The notes beneath the pieces are model-generated. The model made no database searches and had not been told where the DNA came from. It was given only the letters and a program-made list of their open reading frames with translations. Shown piece after piece: positions 15,638 through 24,503 of a DNA stretch of 64,000 nucleotides. The stretch spans positions 124,001 through 188,000 of the forward strand of contig NZ_KQ948999.1 of NCBI RefSeq assembly GCF_001514265.1, written 5' to 3'. Position 1 is the stretch's first letter. Each line of letters opens with the position of its first letter. The DNA comes from Streptomyces resistomycificus (GTDB taxonomy: Bacteria; Actinomycetota; Actinomycetes; Streptomycetales; Streptomycetaceae). The translations under genes and the position numbers were made by a program.

Positions 15638-17413
15638 TCACTTCTTGGGCGGCACCGCCGGCATCCCCAGGAACGGCAGCTTCAGCGCGCCGAAGGCGTC
15701 CGCCGGGACCGCCGGGGCGCCCGGTTCCACCGGCCGCAGGCGTTCGTACGCCTCACCCTGGGCCGGACGCGGGTCGGCCTCGCCCTTGTTGGGCCAGAAC
15801 GACATCGCGCGTTCGGCCTGCGCGGTGATGGTGAGGGAGGGGTTCACCCCCAGGTTGGCGGAGACCGCGGCGCCGTCGACGACCGAGATGCCGGGGTGGC
15901 CGTAGAGACGGTGGTACGGGTCGATGACCCCGGTGTCGCGGGAGGAGCCGATCGGACAGCCTCCGAGGAAGTGGGCGGTGAGCGGGGTGCCCATCAGCTC
16001 GCCCACGTTGGAGCCGGCGAAGCCGTTGATCTCGGCGGCGATCGCCGACGCGCCCTCCGAGGCCGCCTTGATCTGCTTGGGGTTCGGGGAGCCGTGGCCC
16101 TGGCGGGCGGTCAGAAGGCCCTTGCCGACCCCGTCCGGTTTCAGGTACGTCGTCAGCGAGTTGTCCAGCGACTGCATCACCAGGCCGATGATGGTCCGCT
16201 CCGACCAGCGGCGGTTGGAGAGCGAGCGCAGGACCTGGACGGGGTGGCGGGCGGCGTTCCGCAGCCAGGCCAGGACTCGGGACGAGCCGTCGGCGTACGG
16301 GACTTGAAGGATCGACAGGCCGCCCATCGAGTTGGAGCCCTTGCCGTAGCGCACCGGCTCGATGTGGGTGTTGGCGTCCGGGTGGATGGACGAGGTGATG
16401 GCCACCCCGCGCGTGAAGTCGACCTTCCGCTCGCCGGTCACCTTGCGGTAGCGACGGTTGTCGGTCTGCGCGCCGACCAGCGCCTCGGAGTTGGTGCGGG
16501 TCAGCTCGCCCAGCTTCTCCGAGAGGTGCGGCAGCTGGCCGCCCTGCTTCATGCGGTGCAGCAGGGTCTGGGTGCCGTAGGTGCCGGCCGCGAGGACGAC
16601 CCGGCGGGCCTTGAAGGTCCGGCCCGCGTTGTTCCTGCGGTCGGTCGCGAGCGTGGCCACCGCGTAGCCGCCCTGCGAGTCGTCCGTGACCGACACGACC
16701 GTCGTGAGCGGGTGGACCACCGCGCCCGCCTTCTCGGCGAGGTACAGGTAGTTCTCGTTGAGGGTGTTCTTCGCTCCGTGCCGGCAGCCGGTCATGCACT
16801 CGCCGCACTCGTTGCAGGCCCGGCGGGACGGGCCCGCGCCGCCGAAGTAGGGGTCGGCCACCCGCTCGCCGGGTTTCGCCTTCGCGGCGCCGTCGGCGTC
16901 CTCGCCGTCGCCGAAGAACACCCCGACCGGCGCCATGTGGAAGCTGTCGCCGACGCCCATCCGCTCGGCGGCCGCCTTCAGGTGCACGTCGGACGGCGTC
17001 ATCGTGGGGTTGAGGCGCACGCCCAGCATCCGCCGGGCCTGGTCGTAGTACGGCGCCAGCTCCTCCTGCCAGTCGGTGATGTCACGCCACTGCGGGTCCT
17101 CGAAGAACGGCTTCGGCGGGACGTAGAGGGTGTTGGCGTAGTTGAGGGAACCGCCGCCGACGCCCGCGCCCGCCAGGACCATGACGTTGCCGAGGAGGTG
17201 GATGCGCTGGAGGCCGTACATGCCGAGCTTCGGCGCCCACAGGTAGTTCTTCAGGTCCCAGGAGTTCTTCGGGAGCGTGGCGGGGGTGAAGCGGCGGCCT
17301 GCCTCCAGGACGCCTACGCGGTAGCCCTTCTCCGTCAGGCGAAGGGCGGTCACCGAACCGCCGAAGCCCGAGCCGACGACGATGACGTCGTAGTCGTAGG
17401 TGTCCTGTGGCAC
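15638..17413 (-). CDS. GMC-family FAD oxidoreductase, cholesterol-oxidase-like
   Basis: 591 residues; GTG with GAGGAG upstream. The N-terminal Rossmann FAD motif VIVVGSGFGGSVTALRL and the ensuing VLEAGRRF are clear. A Cys-rich stretch (ACNECGECMTGCRHGAK, near residue 205) is typical of the ChoD-like subgroup, and the C-terminal GMC region reads HFLGGCPIG ... VVDGAAVSANLGVNPSLT. It probably oxidises a sterol or other bulky alcohol; substrate unknown. It shares strand with the downstream-acting aldehyde dehydrogenase gene that precedes it by 76 nt, which suggests alcohol-to-aldehyde-to-acid coupling (inference). Confidence 0.9.
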   Translation of the reverse strand: MPQDTYDYDVIVVGSGFGGSVTALRLTEKGYRVGVLEAGRRFTPATLPKNSWDLKNYLWAPKLGMYGLQRIHLLGNVMVLAGAGVGGGSLNYANTLYVPPKPFFEDPQWRDITDWQEELAPYYDQARRMLGVRLNPTMTPSDVHLKAAAERMGVGDSFHMAPVGVFFGDGEDADGAAKAKPGERVADPYFGGAGPSRRACNECGECMTGCRHGAKNTLNENYLYLAEKAGAVVHPLTTVVSVTDDSQGGYAVATLATDRRNNAGRTFKARRVVLAAGTYGTQTLLHRMKQGGQLPHLSEKLGELTRTNSEALVGAQTDNRRYRKVTGERKVDFTRGVAITSSIHPDANTHIEPVRYGKGSNSMGGLSILQVPYADGSSRVLAWLRNAARHPVQVLRSLSNRRWSERTIIGLVMQSLDNSLTTYLKPDGVGKGLLTARQGHGSPNPKQIKAASEGASAIAAEINGFAGSNVGELMGTPLTAHFLGGCPIGSSRDTGVIDPYHRLYGHPGISVVDGAAVSANLGVNPSLTITAQAERAMSFWPNKGEADPRPAQGEAYERLRPVEPGAPAVPADAFGALKLPFLGMPAVPPKK

Positions 17414-17488
17414 GTGCTGGCTCCTCGTTGAGTGTGCAGTGCGGGTGATGCGTGGCTGGTCGCGCGGTTTCCCGCGCCCCTGGGTCGG

Positions 17489-19102
17489 CTACCTGAACCG
17501 GAAGGCCTTCATGAGCCGGAGACTGCGGCTCATGAACTGGGCGTACTTCTCGTCGTCCATTCCCAGCGAGGGAGCCATCGGCAGCAGCCGCTGCTGGGCC
17601 ACCGTCTGGGCCTCGGTGTACTTGAGGATGCCCTCGGAGCCGTGGCGGCGGCCGAGGCCGGAGTCCTTCATGCCGCCCATCGGGGACTGGACACTGCCGT
17701 AGGCGGGGGCGTAGCCCTCGTTGACGTTGACCGTGCCGGTACGCAGCCGGGCGGCCACCTCTCGGCCGCGACGGCCGTCCTTGGTCCAGACGGACGAGTT
17801 GAGGCCGTACGACGTGGAGTTGGCCTGCTCTACGGCCTCGTCTTCGGTCTTGAACCGGTAGATGGACACGACTGGGCCGAAGGTCTCCTCGCCGCACACG
17901 GACATCGGCTCCGTGACGCCGTCCAGGATCGTCGGCTCGAAGAAGTACGGGCCGATGTCCGGGCGGGCCACCCCGCCGGCCACGATCCTCGCGCCCTTGG
18001 CGGCGGCCTCCTCCACGTGCCGGGTGACGGTCTCCAACTGCCGCTCCCCCACCAGGGAGCCCATGTCGGCCCCGTAGGCGAGCGAGGTGCCGAGCCGCAT
18101 CGCCTTGGTGCGGGCGGCGAAGCGCTCCAGGAAGGCCTCGGCGATCGACTCGTGGACGTACAACCGCTCGATGGAGATGCAGAGTTGGCCGGCCGAGGAG
18201 AAGCAGGCGCGGACGGCGCCCGCGGCCGCCTTCTCGATGTCGGCGTCCTCCAGGACCAGCATGGCGTTCTTGCCGCCGAGTTCGAGGGAGACGCCGATCA
18301 GGCGGGCGGCGGCACCCTGGGCGACCTCGCGGCCGGTGCGGGTGGAGCCGGTGAAGGAGACGTAGTCGGCGTGCCTGACCACCTCGGGGCCGACGACCGG
18401 GCCCTCGCCGAGGACGACCTGGAAGACGTCGGCGGGCAGCCCGGCCTCGATGAGGAGGTCACGGGCCCACAGCGCGGTGAGGCAGGTCTCCGTGTCGGGC
18501 TTCATCACGACCGCGTTGCCCGCGACGAAGGCGGGTATCGCGTCGCCGACGGAGAGTTCGAGCGGGTAGTTCCAGGGGGCTATCTGCCCCACGACCCCGC
18601 GCGGGTGGCGGAGTTCGGTGACCTTGGTGAGGGTCGGTACGGCGCCGGCGTGCCGCTTGGGACGCAGGTAGGAGGACGCCCTACGGCCGTAGTGCCGGGC
18701 CGCGACCGCCACCGCCTGCACCTCCTCGTGGGCGTGCAGTCGGGCCTTGCCGGTCTCCAGCTGTATGAGGTCGAGGACTTCGGCCTGGCGTTCGAGGATC
18801 AGGTCGTGGAAGCGGAGCAGAACGGCGGCGCGTTGGCGTACCGGCGTCTGCGCCCACACCGACTGCGCCCTGCGGGCCGCGTCGTAGGCCTTCTCCACGT
18901 CCGCGGGCGTGGACTCGGGCAGGTCCGCGAGCTTCTCGCCGGTGAACGGCGTGTGGTTCGCGGTCCGTCCGGAACCGACCACGCCCTTGGTGAGCTGGGC
19001 GATCAGCTCCGGGGTGACCACGTCGGCCGCGGTACGGGCGCCCGCGGGGGCGGGGGCGATGGGGTTCGTGCCGGTCTTGGCCGGGGCCTGCGCGTCCGTC
19101 AT
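17489..19102 (-). CDS. succinate-semialdehyde dehydrogenase [NAD(P)+]
   Basis: 537 residues, aldehyde dehydrogenase superfamily, closest by pattern to the actinobacterial GabD2 type. Motifs visible: QIAPWNYPLELSVGDAIP (cofactor/substrate loop), SFTGSTRTGREVA, catalytic Glu in SLELGGKNAML and catalytic Cys in FSSAGQLCISIER. The usual role is oxidation of succinic semialdehyde to succinate at the end of GABA or related catabolism. It probably shares a transcript with the GMC oxidoreductase gene downstream. Ribosome site is weak; ATG 19102 gives the expected length. Confidence 0.92.
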   Translation of the reverse strand: MTDAQAPAKTGTNPIAPAPAGARTAADVVTPELIAQLTKGVVGSGRTANHTPFTGEKLADLPESTPADVEKAYDAARRAQSVWAQTPVRQRAAVLLRFHDLILERQAEVLDLIQLETGKARLHAHEEVQAVAVAARHYGRRASSYLRPKRHAGAVPTLTKVTELRHPRGVVGQIAPWNYPLELSVGDAIPAFVAGNAVVMKPDTETCLTALWARDLLIEAGLPADVFQVVLGEGPVVGPEVVRHADYVSFTGSTRTGREVAQGAAARLIGVSLELGGKNAMLVLEDADIEKAAAGAVRACFSSAGQLCISIERLYVHESIAEAFLERFAARTKAMRLGTSLAYGADMGSLVGERQLETVTRHVEEAAAKGARIVAGGVARPDIGPYFFEPTILDGVTEPMSVCGEETFGPVVSIYRFKTEDEAVEQANSTSYGLNSSVWTKDGRRGREVAARLRTGTVNVNEGYAPAYGSVQSPMGGMKDSGLGRRHGSEGILKYTEAQTVAQQRLLPMAPSLGMDDEKYAQFMSRSLRLMKAFRFR

Positions 19103-19238
19103 GAGCCGCAGGGTATGACGCGGGGGCGGCTTTGGGTACCCGTCGGTAATAGGGATTCACGGAGTACGCACACATTGCCAGTGATCAGTGGCAACGAATG
19201 CGCTGATCAGGGCGTTGAGGGCGGCGGCCACCCCGTCC

Positions 19239-21011
19239 TCAGCGGTTTCCGATCTCCATCCGGTCACGGGCCGCCTTGAACACCGAGGTGCCCTTCCTCT
19301 CGTCCGGGGTCCCCTTGGGCATGTCCACCCGCAGCTCGTACATGCGGCTGTCGGTGGTGAGGATCGTCAGCTGCATGACCCGGGTGGGGCGCGTGTCCAG
19401 GTCGTACGTGGTGTCCGTGAGGACCGCCTCGTAGCCGTCGAAGCTGGTCGGGGTCGTCTGGGTGCTCGCGTCGCCGTCGTGACCGTTCCAGGTGTCGTGC
19501 GCCTCCCGCGCCTGGGCCGCCAGGGAACGGGGGGCCTTGTCCCACTGGGTGAGGCGGAGCTGGATGGTGTTGTCGAGGTCGTAGACGACAAGGCGGGGCG
19601 GGTCGTCGGCGCCGCCTTCGCGGGCGGTTTCCTCGTAGTCGGCGGGGAGGGCCAGGGTGGCGTTCATGGCGGGCTCGGGGTGCGTTGTCCAGGAGTCGGC
19701 CGGGGTGGGGGTGACGTCGGTCGGGGTGGTGGGGGTGGTGTGGGTGGGGGCCGGTACCCCGGCGGATCCGGTTTCGGTGTCCGTGCCGGAGGATGACGTA
19801 CCGAAGGAGGACGTGCCGAACCAGATGCCGCCCACCAGGAGGGCACTGAGCACGGCGGAGTAGCGGAGGATGCGGCGCCTCGGCGGTGGCCGCTCCTCGG
19901 AGTTCGGCGTGGCGACCGCCTCCGGTTCGGGGGCGGGGGTCGGTTCGATCGCGGGGGTCGGATCGATCGCGAGGGCCGGATCGATCGCGGGGGCCGGTTG
20001 GACCGCGGGGGCCGGTTCGGGCGGTCGTACGGCATCGCGCAGTCGCGCCGTCCCGATGTCCTCCGCCGCTTCCCTGAGCCCCGATGTGTCCTGCGTCTCA
20101 CCCCCTTCACCCTCTTCGCCGACGTCCTGCTCCTCGGCCTCATCCCCGAAGGGACCCTGCACCGGCCGCTCCCGCGCCGCCGCTTCCAGTACCGCGGCGA
20201 CCTCCTCAGGGCCCGGTCGCCGCTCCGGGTCCTTGGCCAGCAGCCTGACGAGGAGGGGCCCGAGAGGACCCGCCTGCTTCGGCTCAGGCGGGTCCGCGGC
20301 GAGGATCGCGGCGAGGGTGGACTCCAGGGTTGTACGGCGGAAGGGGGACCCGCCCTCCACGGCGGCGTACAGCAGCACGCCCAGCGACCACAGGTCGGAG
20401 GAGGGGCCGGCGGCGCCGGGGCCGGACATCCGCTCGGGCGCGATGAACTCCAGCGAGCCGACGAACTCCCCACTCACGGTGAGGGATTCCTCGCCCTGGA
20501 CGTGGGCGATGCCGAAGTCGGTGAGGACGACCCGGTGATGCCGGCCGAGCAGGACGTTGGCGGGCTTCACGTCACGGTGCACGATGCCGACGGCGTGCGC
20601 CGCCCGCAGGGCACCGAGGACGGCGAGGCCTATGCGGGCGGCCTCGGCGGGTTCGAGGGGGCCGCGCTGGAGCAGCTCGTGCATCGACTCGCCGCGGACC
20701 AACTCCATGACGATCCAGGGGAGTCCGTCCTCCTCTTCCACCACCACGTCATGGATGGAGACGGCGGAGGGATGATCGACACGGGCGGCGGCCCGGGCCT
20801 CGCGGTAGAGGCGGTGGGCGGCGCGCTGACGGCTCTCGCTCTCGGGGTCCCCCGGCAACCGCGGCTGCTTCACGGCGACTTCCCGCTCGACCAGCTCGTC
20901 GACGGCCCGCCACACGGTCCCCATACCACCCGACCCGATCCGCTCGACGAGCCGGTAACGCCCGCCGACTGTCCGGCCCTCGCCGTCTCCGGAGCCACCG
21001 TCGTTGCTCAT
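19239..21011 (-). CDS. Ser/Thr protein kinase, membrane-anchored (kinase 1 of cluster)
   Basis: 590 residues. Full Hanks-type kinase domain at residues ~18-275: IGSGGMGTVWRA, invariant Lys in VAVKQPRL, HRDVKPANVLL, LTDFGIAH, APERMSG. A Pro/Ala linker with DPAPAIDP-like repeats leads to one membrane helix (~380-400), a Thr/Pro stretch and a ~150-residue extracellular domain. That domain, beginning MNATLALPADYEETA, resembles the PsbP/Mog1-like fold also seen in four neighbours. It is likely an envelope sensor that phosphorylates cytosolic Ser/Thr targets. First of six same-strand kinase genes. Confidence 0.94.
   Translation of the reverse strand: MSNDGGSGDGEGRTVGGRYRLVERIGSGGMGTVWRAVDELVEREVAVKQPRLPGDPESESRQRAAHRLYREARAAARVDHPSAVSIHDVVVEEEDGLPWIVMELVRGESMHELLQRGPLEPAEAARIGLAVLGALRAAHAVGIVHRDVKPANVLLGRHHRVVLTDFGIAHVQGEESLTVSGEFVGSLEFIAPERMSGPGAAGPSSDLWSLGVLLYAAVEGGSPFRRTTLESTLAAILAADPPEPKQAGPLGPLLVRLLAKDPERRPGPEEVAAVLEAAARERPVQGPFGDEAEEQDVGEEGEGGETQDTSGLREAAEDIGTARLRDAVRPPEPAPAVQPAPAIDPALAIDPTPAIEPTPAPEPEAVATPNSEERPPPRRRILRYSAVLSALLVGGIWFGTSSFGTSSSGTDTETGSAGVPAPTHTTPTTPTDVTPTPADSWTTHPEPAMNATLALPADYEETAREGGADDPPRLVVYDLDNTIQLRLTQWDKAPRSLAAQAREAHDTWNGHDGDASTQTTPTSFDGYEAVLTDTTYDLDTRPTRVMQLTILTTDSRMYELRVDMPKGTPDERKGTSVFKAARDRMEIGNR
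19701..19752 (+). repeat. G-run tract, potential G-quadruplex
   Basis: Runs GGGG, GGGGG, GGGG, GGGGG, GGG and GGGGG occur within about 50 nt, in the template strand of kinase 1 where it encodes the Thr/Pro linker. Four or more G-tracts with short loops fit the G-quadruplex pattern. It may simply reflect Pro/Thr codons. Confidence 0.4.
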
Positions 21012-21165
21012 GTCCCATGAGTACCGTGCGGGGTGGGGAGTTGTCGACGCGGGGACGGGCGTACGGCCGTGCAGCCGGTGGCAGCGGAGCCCTCACCCGG
21101 AGACAGCGGCCGAAGTGACCGGTGGTCAACGCCTCCGTATCAGGCCTTGGCCTTGGCCTTGGCCG

Positions 21166-22932
21166 TCACAGCTTGTCGACGTCCAGGTTCGCGATCGCCG
21201 TGTTCGCCACCTCGCGTCCGCGTTCCGTGAAGTCGCCCTCGCCCGGGTAGCTGACGCTGAGCTTGTACATGTCGCCACCGGAGGTCTTGTAGTAGAAGAT
21301 CCTCATCTCGCGCTTGCGAGGGTTCTCGGTGTCGTCGGTGGTGTAGGTGATCGTGTTCTCGGCGGCCTTCTTGCCCTGGTAGGTCGCGTCCTCGGGCTTG
21401 GTCCTCAGGCCCTCGGCGGACATGTCGAGCCGGTAGTCGCCGCTCCGCTTGAACTCTCCGTCGTCGTCGTACATCTCGGCGGCCGCGGAGCCCGCGATCT
21501 CGCTGCCGGTGTCCTCGGCCTTCTTGTCCAGGGTCAGGCCGATCCGGATGGCGCCGCTCGCGTCGGTGTACGTCACCCAGTGACTCGGGTCGCTCTCCCG
21601 GTCGGGCTTGCCCGGCGTGTACTTCTCGGGGACCGCGAGGGTCGCGGCGACGTCCGCCACGGACACCGTCTTCCAGCCGTCCGGCAGCGGTCCCGCGAAG
21701 GGGTCCGCGATCAGTACGTACGCGGCGACCGCCGCCGCGACGACCGCGGCACCGAGGCCCAGCAGGGTCTTGCGGCCGACCCGTACGCCGCCTGCCGTGG
21801 CGGGGGCGCCGGTGACCGTGACGACCTGCGTCGGGGCCGGAGCCGGCGGGTTCGCGGTGCGCTCCAGCAGGTCACGGACCTGGGCGGCGTTCGGTCGGCG
21901 GGCCGGGTCCTTCTGGAGCAGGCCGTTGATGGCCTGGGCGAGGGGTCCCTGGGCCGCCGCGGGCGGTGCGGGGGTCGCGTTGAGGACGGACTGGAGGGTC
22001 GCCGGCGTGTTGCTGCGGCGGAACGGTGAGACACCCTCCGTCGCCGCGTACAGCACCACGCCGAGGGACCACAGGTCGCTGGCCGGGCCCGGGCGCTGGC
22101 CCAACACCCGCTCCGGCGCGATGTACTCGGGCGACCCGACGAAGCCGCCGGTGTCGGTCAGATTGGTCTCGCCCTCGATCTGGGCGATGCCGAAGTCGGT
22201 GAGGACGACCCGGTCGTACCGGCCGAGCAGGACGTTGTCCGGCTTGACGTCACGGTGCAGGATGCCGGCGGCGTGCGCGGCCTCCAGCGCGCCCAGTACC
22301 TCGAGGCCGATTCTCGCCGCGTCCCGGGCCCCGAGGGTGCCCTCCTGCAGCGCGTCGCCCATCGAGCGGCCCTGCACGAGCTCCATCACGATCCACGGCT
22401 GGCCGTCCACGACCGCCACGTCGTGCACGTTGACGACGGCCGGGTGGTCCAGACGCGCCGCGGCGCGTGCCTCGCGGCGCATCCGCTCAAAGGCGTTGGC
22501 ACGTTCGCGGTCGGGAAGGTGGTCCGGTACACGGGGCTCCTTGACGGCGACCTCGCGGTCCACCGTCTCGTCCTTGGCCCGCCACACCGTGCCCATGCCG
22601 CCGTGCCCGAGCTTGGCGAGCAGCCGGTAACGGCCTGCGATGAGCCGACCGGTGCCGGGGTCGTCCTGGACCGGCGGGGACTGCGGGGCGGACTGCGGGT
22701 GCGGTACGGACCGCGGGGCGGACTCCGGGCCGGCAGCCTGTGACGCGGCCGCCTGCTGCGGGGAGGCGTGCGCAGGCACGACCTGCGTGGGTGCCGCGTA
22801 CGGGTTGTCGGGGTGCGGCACGGCCGCGTGCGGATGCTGCGCCTGCGGATGCGGTGCCCGCGGATTCGGCGGTTGCAGACCGAAACTCGTTGGCTCGTCG
22901 GATCCGTAAGGGGCTCCCCCGTTGCTGCTCAT
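21166..22932 (-). CDS. Ser/Thr protein kinase, membrane-anchored (kinase 2)
   Basis: 588 residues. A Pro/Gln/His-rich N-terminal tail (~85 residues) precedes a complete kinase domain: LGHGGMGTVWRA, VAVKEPRV, HRDVKPDNVLL, LTDFGIAQ, APERVLG. A membrane helix (LLGLGAAVVAAAVAAYVLI) follows, then a ~170-residue extracellular domain starting DGWKTVSVADVAATLAVP. ATG 22932 is chosen; ATG 22944 four codons upstream is equally possible. The gene ends beside a GGCCTT hexanucleotide repeat (21144-21166). Spacing from its neighbours (over 90 nt) suggests separate promoters. Confidence 0.94.
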   Translation of the reverse strand: MSSNGGAPYGSDEPTSFGLQPPNPRAPHPQAQHPHAAVPHPDNPYAAPTQVVPAHASPQQAAASQAAGPESAPRSVPHPQSAPQSPPVQDDPGTGRLIAGRYRLLAKLGHGGMGTVWRAKDETVDREVAVKEPRVPDHLPDRERANAFERMRREARAAARLDHPAVVNVHDVAVVDGQPWIVMELVQGRSMGDALQEGTLGARDAARIGLEVLGALEAAHAAGILHRDVKPDNVLLGRYDRVVLTDFGIAQIEGETNLTDTGGFVGSPEYIAPERVLGQRPGPASDLWSLGVVLYAATEGVSPFRRSNTPATLQSVLNATPAPPAAAQGPLAQAINGLLQKDPARRPNAAQVRDLLERTANPPAPAPTQVVTVTGAPATAGGVRVGRKTLLGLGAAVVAAAVAAYVLIADPFAGPLPDGWKTVSVADVAATLAVPEKYTPGKPDRESDPSHWVTYTDASGAIRIGLTLDKKAEDTGSEIAGSAAAEMYDDDGEFKRSGDYRLDMSAEGLRTKPEDATYQGKKAAENTITYTTDDTENPRKREMRIFYYKTSGGDMYKLSVSYPGEGDFTERGREVANTAIANLDVDKL

Positions 22933-23028
22933 GGGTCCATCCATATCGCGCCAAGTGCTTCCGCTTCCACCTCTGGCGCTTTCCGGTCACAGACCCGTGA
23001 CTCAGGTTGTCACTTATCTCCCCTTTAC

Positions 23029-24363
23029 TCACGGTTGGCGGGAATGGGAGGTGGGTGCGGAGGTCGCGGAGGCGGAGACGGCCCCGGAGGCGGACCTGGA
23101 GAGCGAAGGGACCGGGGTCGGGGACCCGCTCGCGTACGTCGGCGCGCTCGGCGTACCGACGGTGGTCACCGGCGTCGGACTCACGGGCACCACACCCCCG
23201 TCGCCGCCCCGCTCCGTGAGCAGCGCCGCCGCGGACACGCCCGCCCCCGCCATCGCGGTGACCAGCAACGCGGTGACCAGCACACTGCGCGGGGAGTACC
23301 GGTGGCGCTCCCCTGCGCCGAATCGTTTCGCCGTACGTCCCGTCTCCAGGAAGTCCCGCAGCATCCGCTCCGCCTCCCGCGCGTCCAGCCGCCGCCCCGG
23401 ATCGCGTTCGAGCAGGCCGCGTATCACGGGCAGGATCGGCCCGGCCTGCGCGGGTGGCCGTATCTCGGCGGAGACGACCGCGTGCAGGATGCCGCCCAAC
23501 GAGTCGCGCCGGAAGGGAGACTCGCCGCTCAGCGCGGTACACAGCAGCGCACCCAGCGACCACAGGTCGGACGCCGGTCCGGTCCCCGCCCCGGACATCC
23601 GCTCGGGCGCGGTGTACTCGGGCGACCCGACGAAGGCCCCACTCTCGGAGAGCGTGCTGGCACCGGCGACCTGGGCGATGCCGAAGTCGGTGAGAATCAC
23701 GCGGCCGGGGGTGATGTGCTGACGGTGGGCGGGGTGGGCCCGGTCGCGGTCGATCCGGTCGCGGTCGATCCCCTCCCGGTCGACCCCCTCATGGGCGAAC
23801 GCGTCTTGGACCAGCCCGTCTTGGACGGACCGGTCCCGGGTGAACCGGTCCCCGGCGATCCTGTCCCCGGCGATCCTGTCCCGGGCGATCCGGTCCTCGG
23901 CGGCGTCGTCCTCCAAGAGGACGTTCGCCGGCTTGATGTCGCGGTGCAGTACCCCCGCGGCGTGTGCCGCACCCAGCGCGCCGAGCAGGGCGATGCCGAT
24001 GCGGGCGGCCTCGGCGGCGTCGACCGGGCCGCGCTCGGCGATACGGTCGGCGAGCGAACCGCCGCGGATCAACTCCATGACGATGTAAGGACGTTCCCCG
24101 TCCTCGACCACGTCGTGGACGACGATGACGTGCGGGTGGCGCAGCTGTGCCACCGCACGCGCCTCACGCAGGGTGCGCTCGCGCTGCCCACGGGCCTCGT
24201 CCGCGGAGAGCGTGTCGTCCAGGGGGAGTTCCTTGACCGCCACCTGCCGGCCGAGCAACTGGTCGGTCGCCCTCCAGACGACCCCCATGCCACCCTGTCC
24301 GAGCCGCGCCTCGAGCCGGTAACGACCCGCGACCACACGAAGGTTGTCCCCCTCGGTCCCCAT
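23029..24363 (-). CDS. Ser/Thr protein kinase with repeat insert in the catalytic core (kinase 3)
   Basis: 444 residues from ATG 24363 (ATG 24372 possible). Canonical residues are intact: LGQGGMGVVWRA, Lys44 in VAVKELPL, HRDIKPANVLL, LTDFGIAQ, APERMSG. Between the catalytic loop and DFG, where paralogues have a four-residue turn, sit ~66 extra residues (~152-218) of DRIA/GDRI-type charged repeats. After the kinase a single membrane helix (~360-385) ends in a short Thr/Ser tail, so unlike the other kinases it lacks a folded extracellular sensor. Activity may be altered by the insert; this is inferred. Confidence 0.93.
   Translation of the reverse strand: MGTEGDNLRVVAGRYRLEARLGQGGMGVVWRATDQLLGRQVAVKELPLDDTLSADEARGQRERTLREARAVAQLRHPHVIVVHDVVEDGERPYIVMELIRGGSLADRIAERGPVDAAEAARIGIALLGALGAAHAAGVLHRDIKPANVLLEDDAAEDRIARDRIAGDRIAGDRFTRDRSVQDGLVQDAFAHEGVDREGIDRDRIDRDRAHPAHRQHITPGRVILTDFGIAQVAGASTLSESGAFVGSPEYTAPERMSGAGTGPASDLWSLGALLCTALSGESPFRRDSLGGILHAVVSAEIRPPAQAGPILPVIRGLLERDPGRRLDAREAERMLRDFLETGRTAKRFGAGERHRYSPRSVLVTALLVTAMAGAGVSAAALLTERGGDGGVVPVSPTPVTTVGTPSAPTYASGSPTPVPSLSRSASGAVSASATSAPTSHSRQP
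23710..23912 (-). repeat. low-complexity repeat inside kinase 3
   Basis: Degenerate 15-bp and 9-bp units (GATCCGGTC, GATCCTGTC and relatives) repeat through about 200 bp, encoding IARDR, IAGDR, VDREG and IDRDR copies. The insertion is in frame and keeps the catalytic loop and DFG intact on either side. Confidence 0.85.
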
Positions 24364-24503
24364 GCGCCTCATGATGCCGCACCGGACGCAGCCCTTCCGG
24401 GTCGGCGACCGGCCATTCCACGTCAGGAGCAAGCCAGAGGTGCGCGGCGGAAGCCGGTCCTGGCGCCTTTGTCAGCGCGAGCCGGGCCTCCGCCGGGTGC
24501 GCG

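Noticed and set aside
23710..23912. Kinase 3 repeats as a CRISPR array
   Set aside because: Units are degenerate, have no unique spacers and stay in frame within a coding gene.
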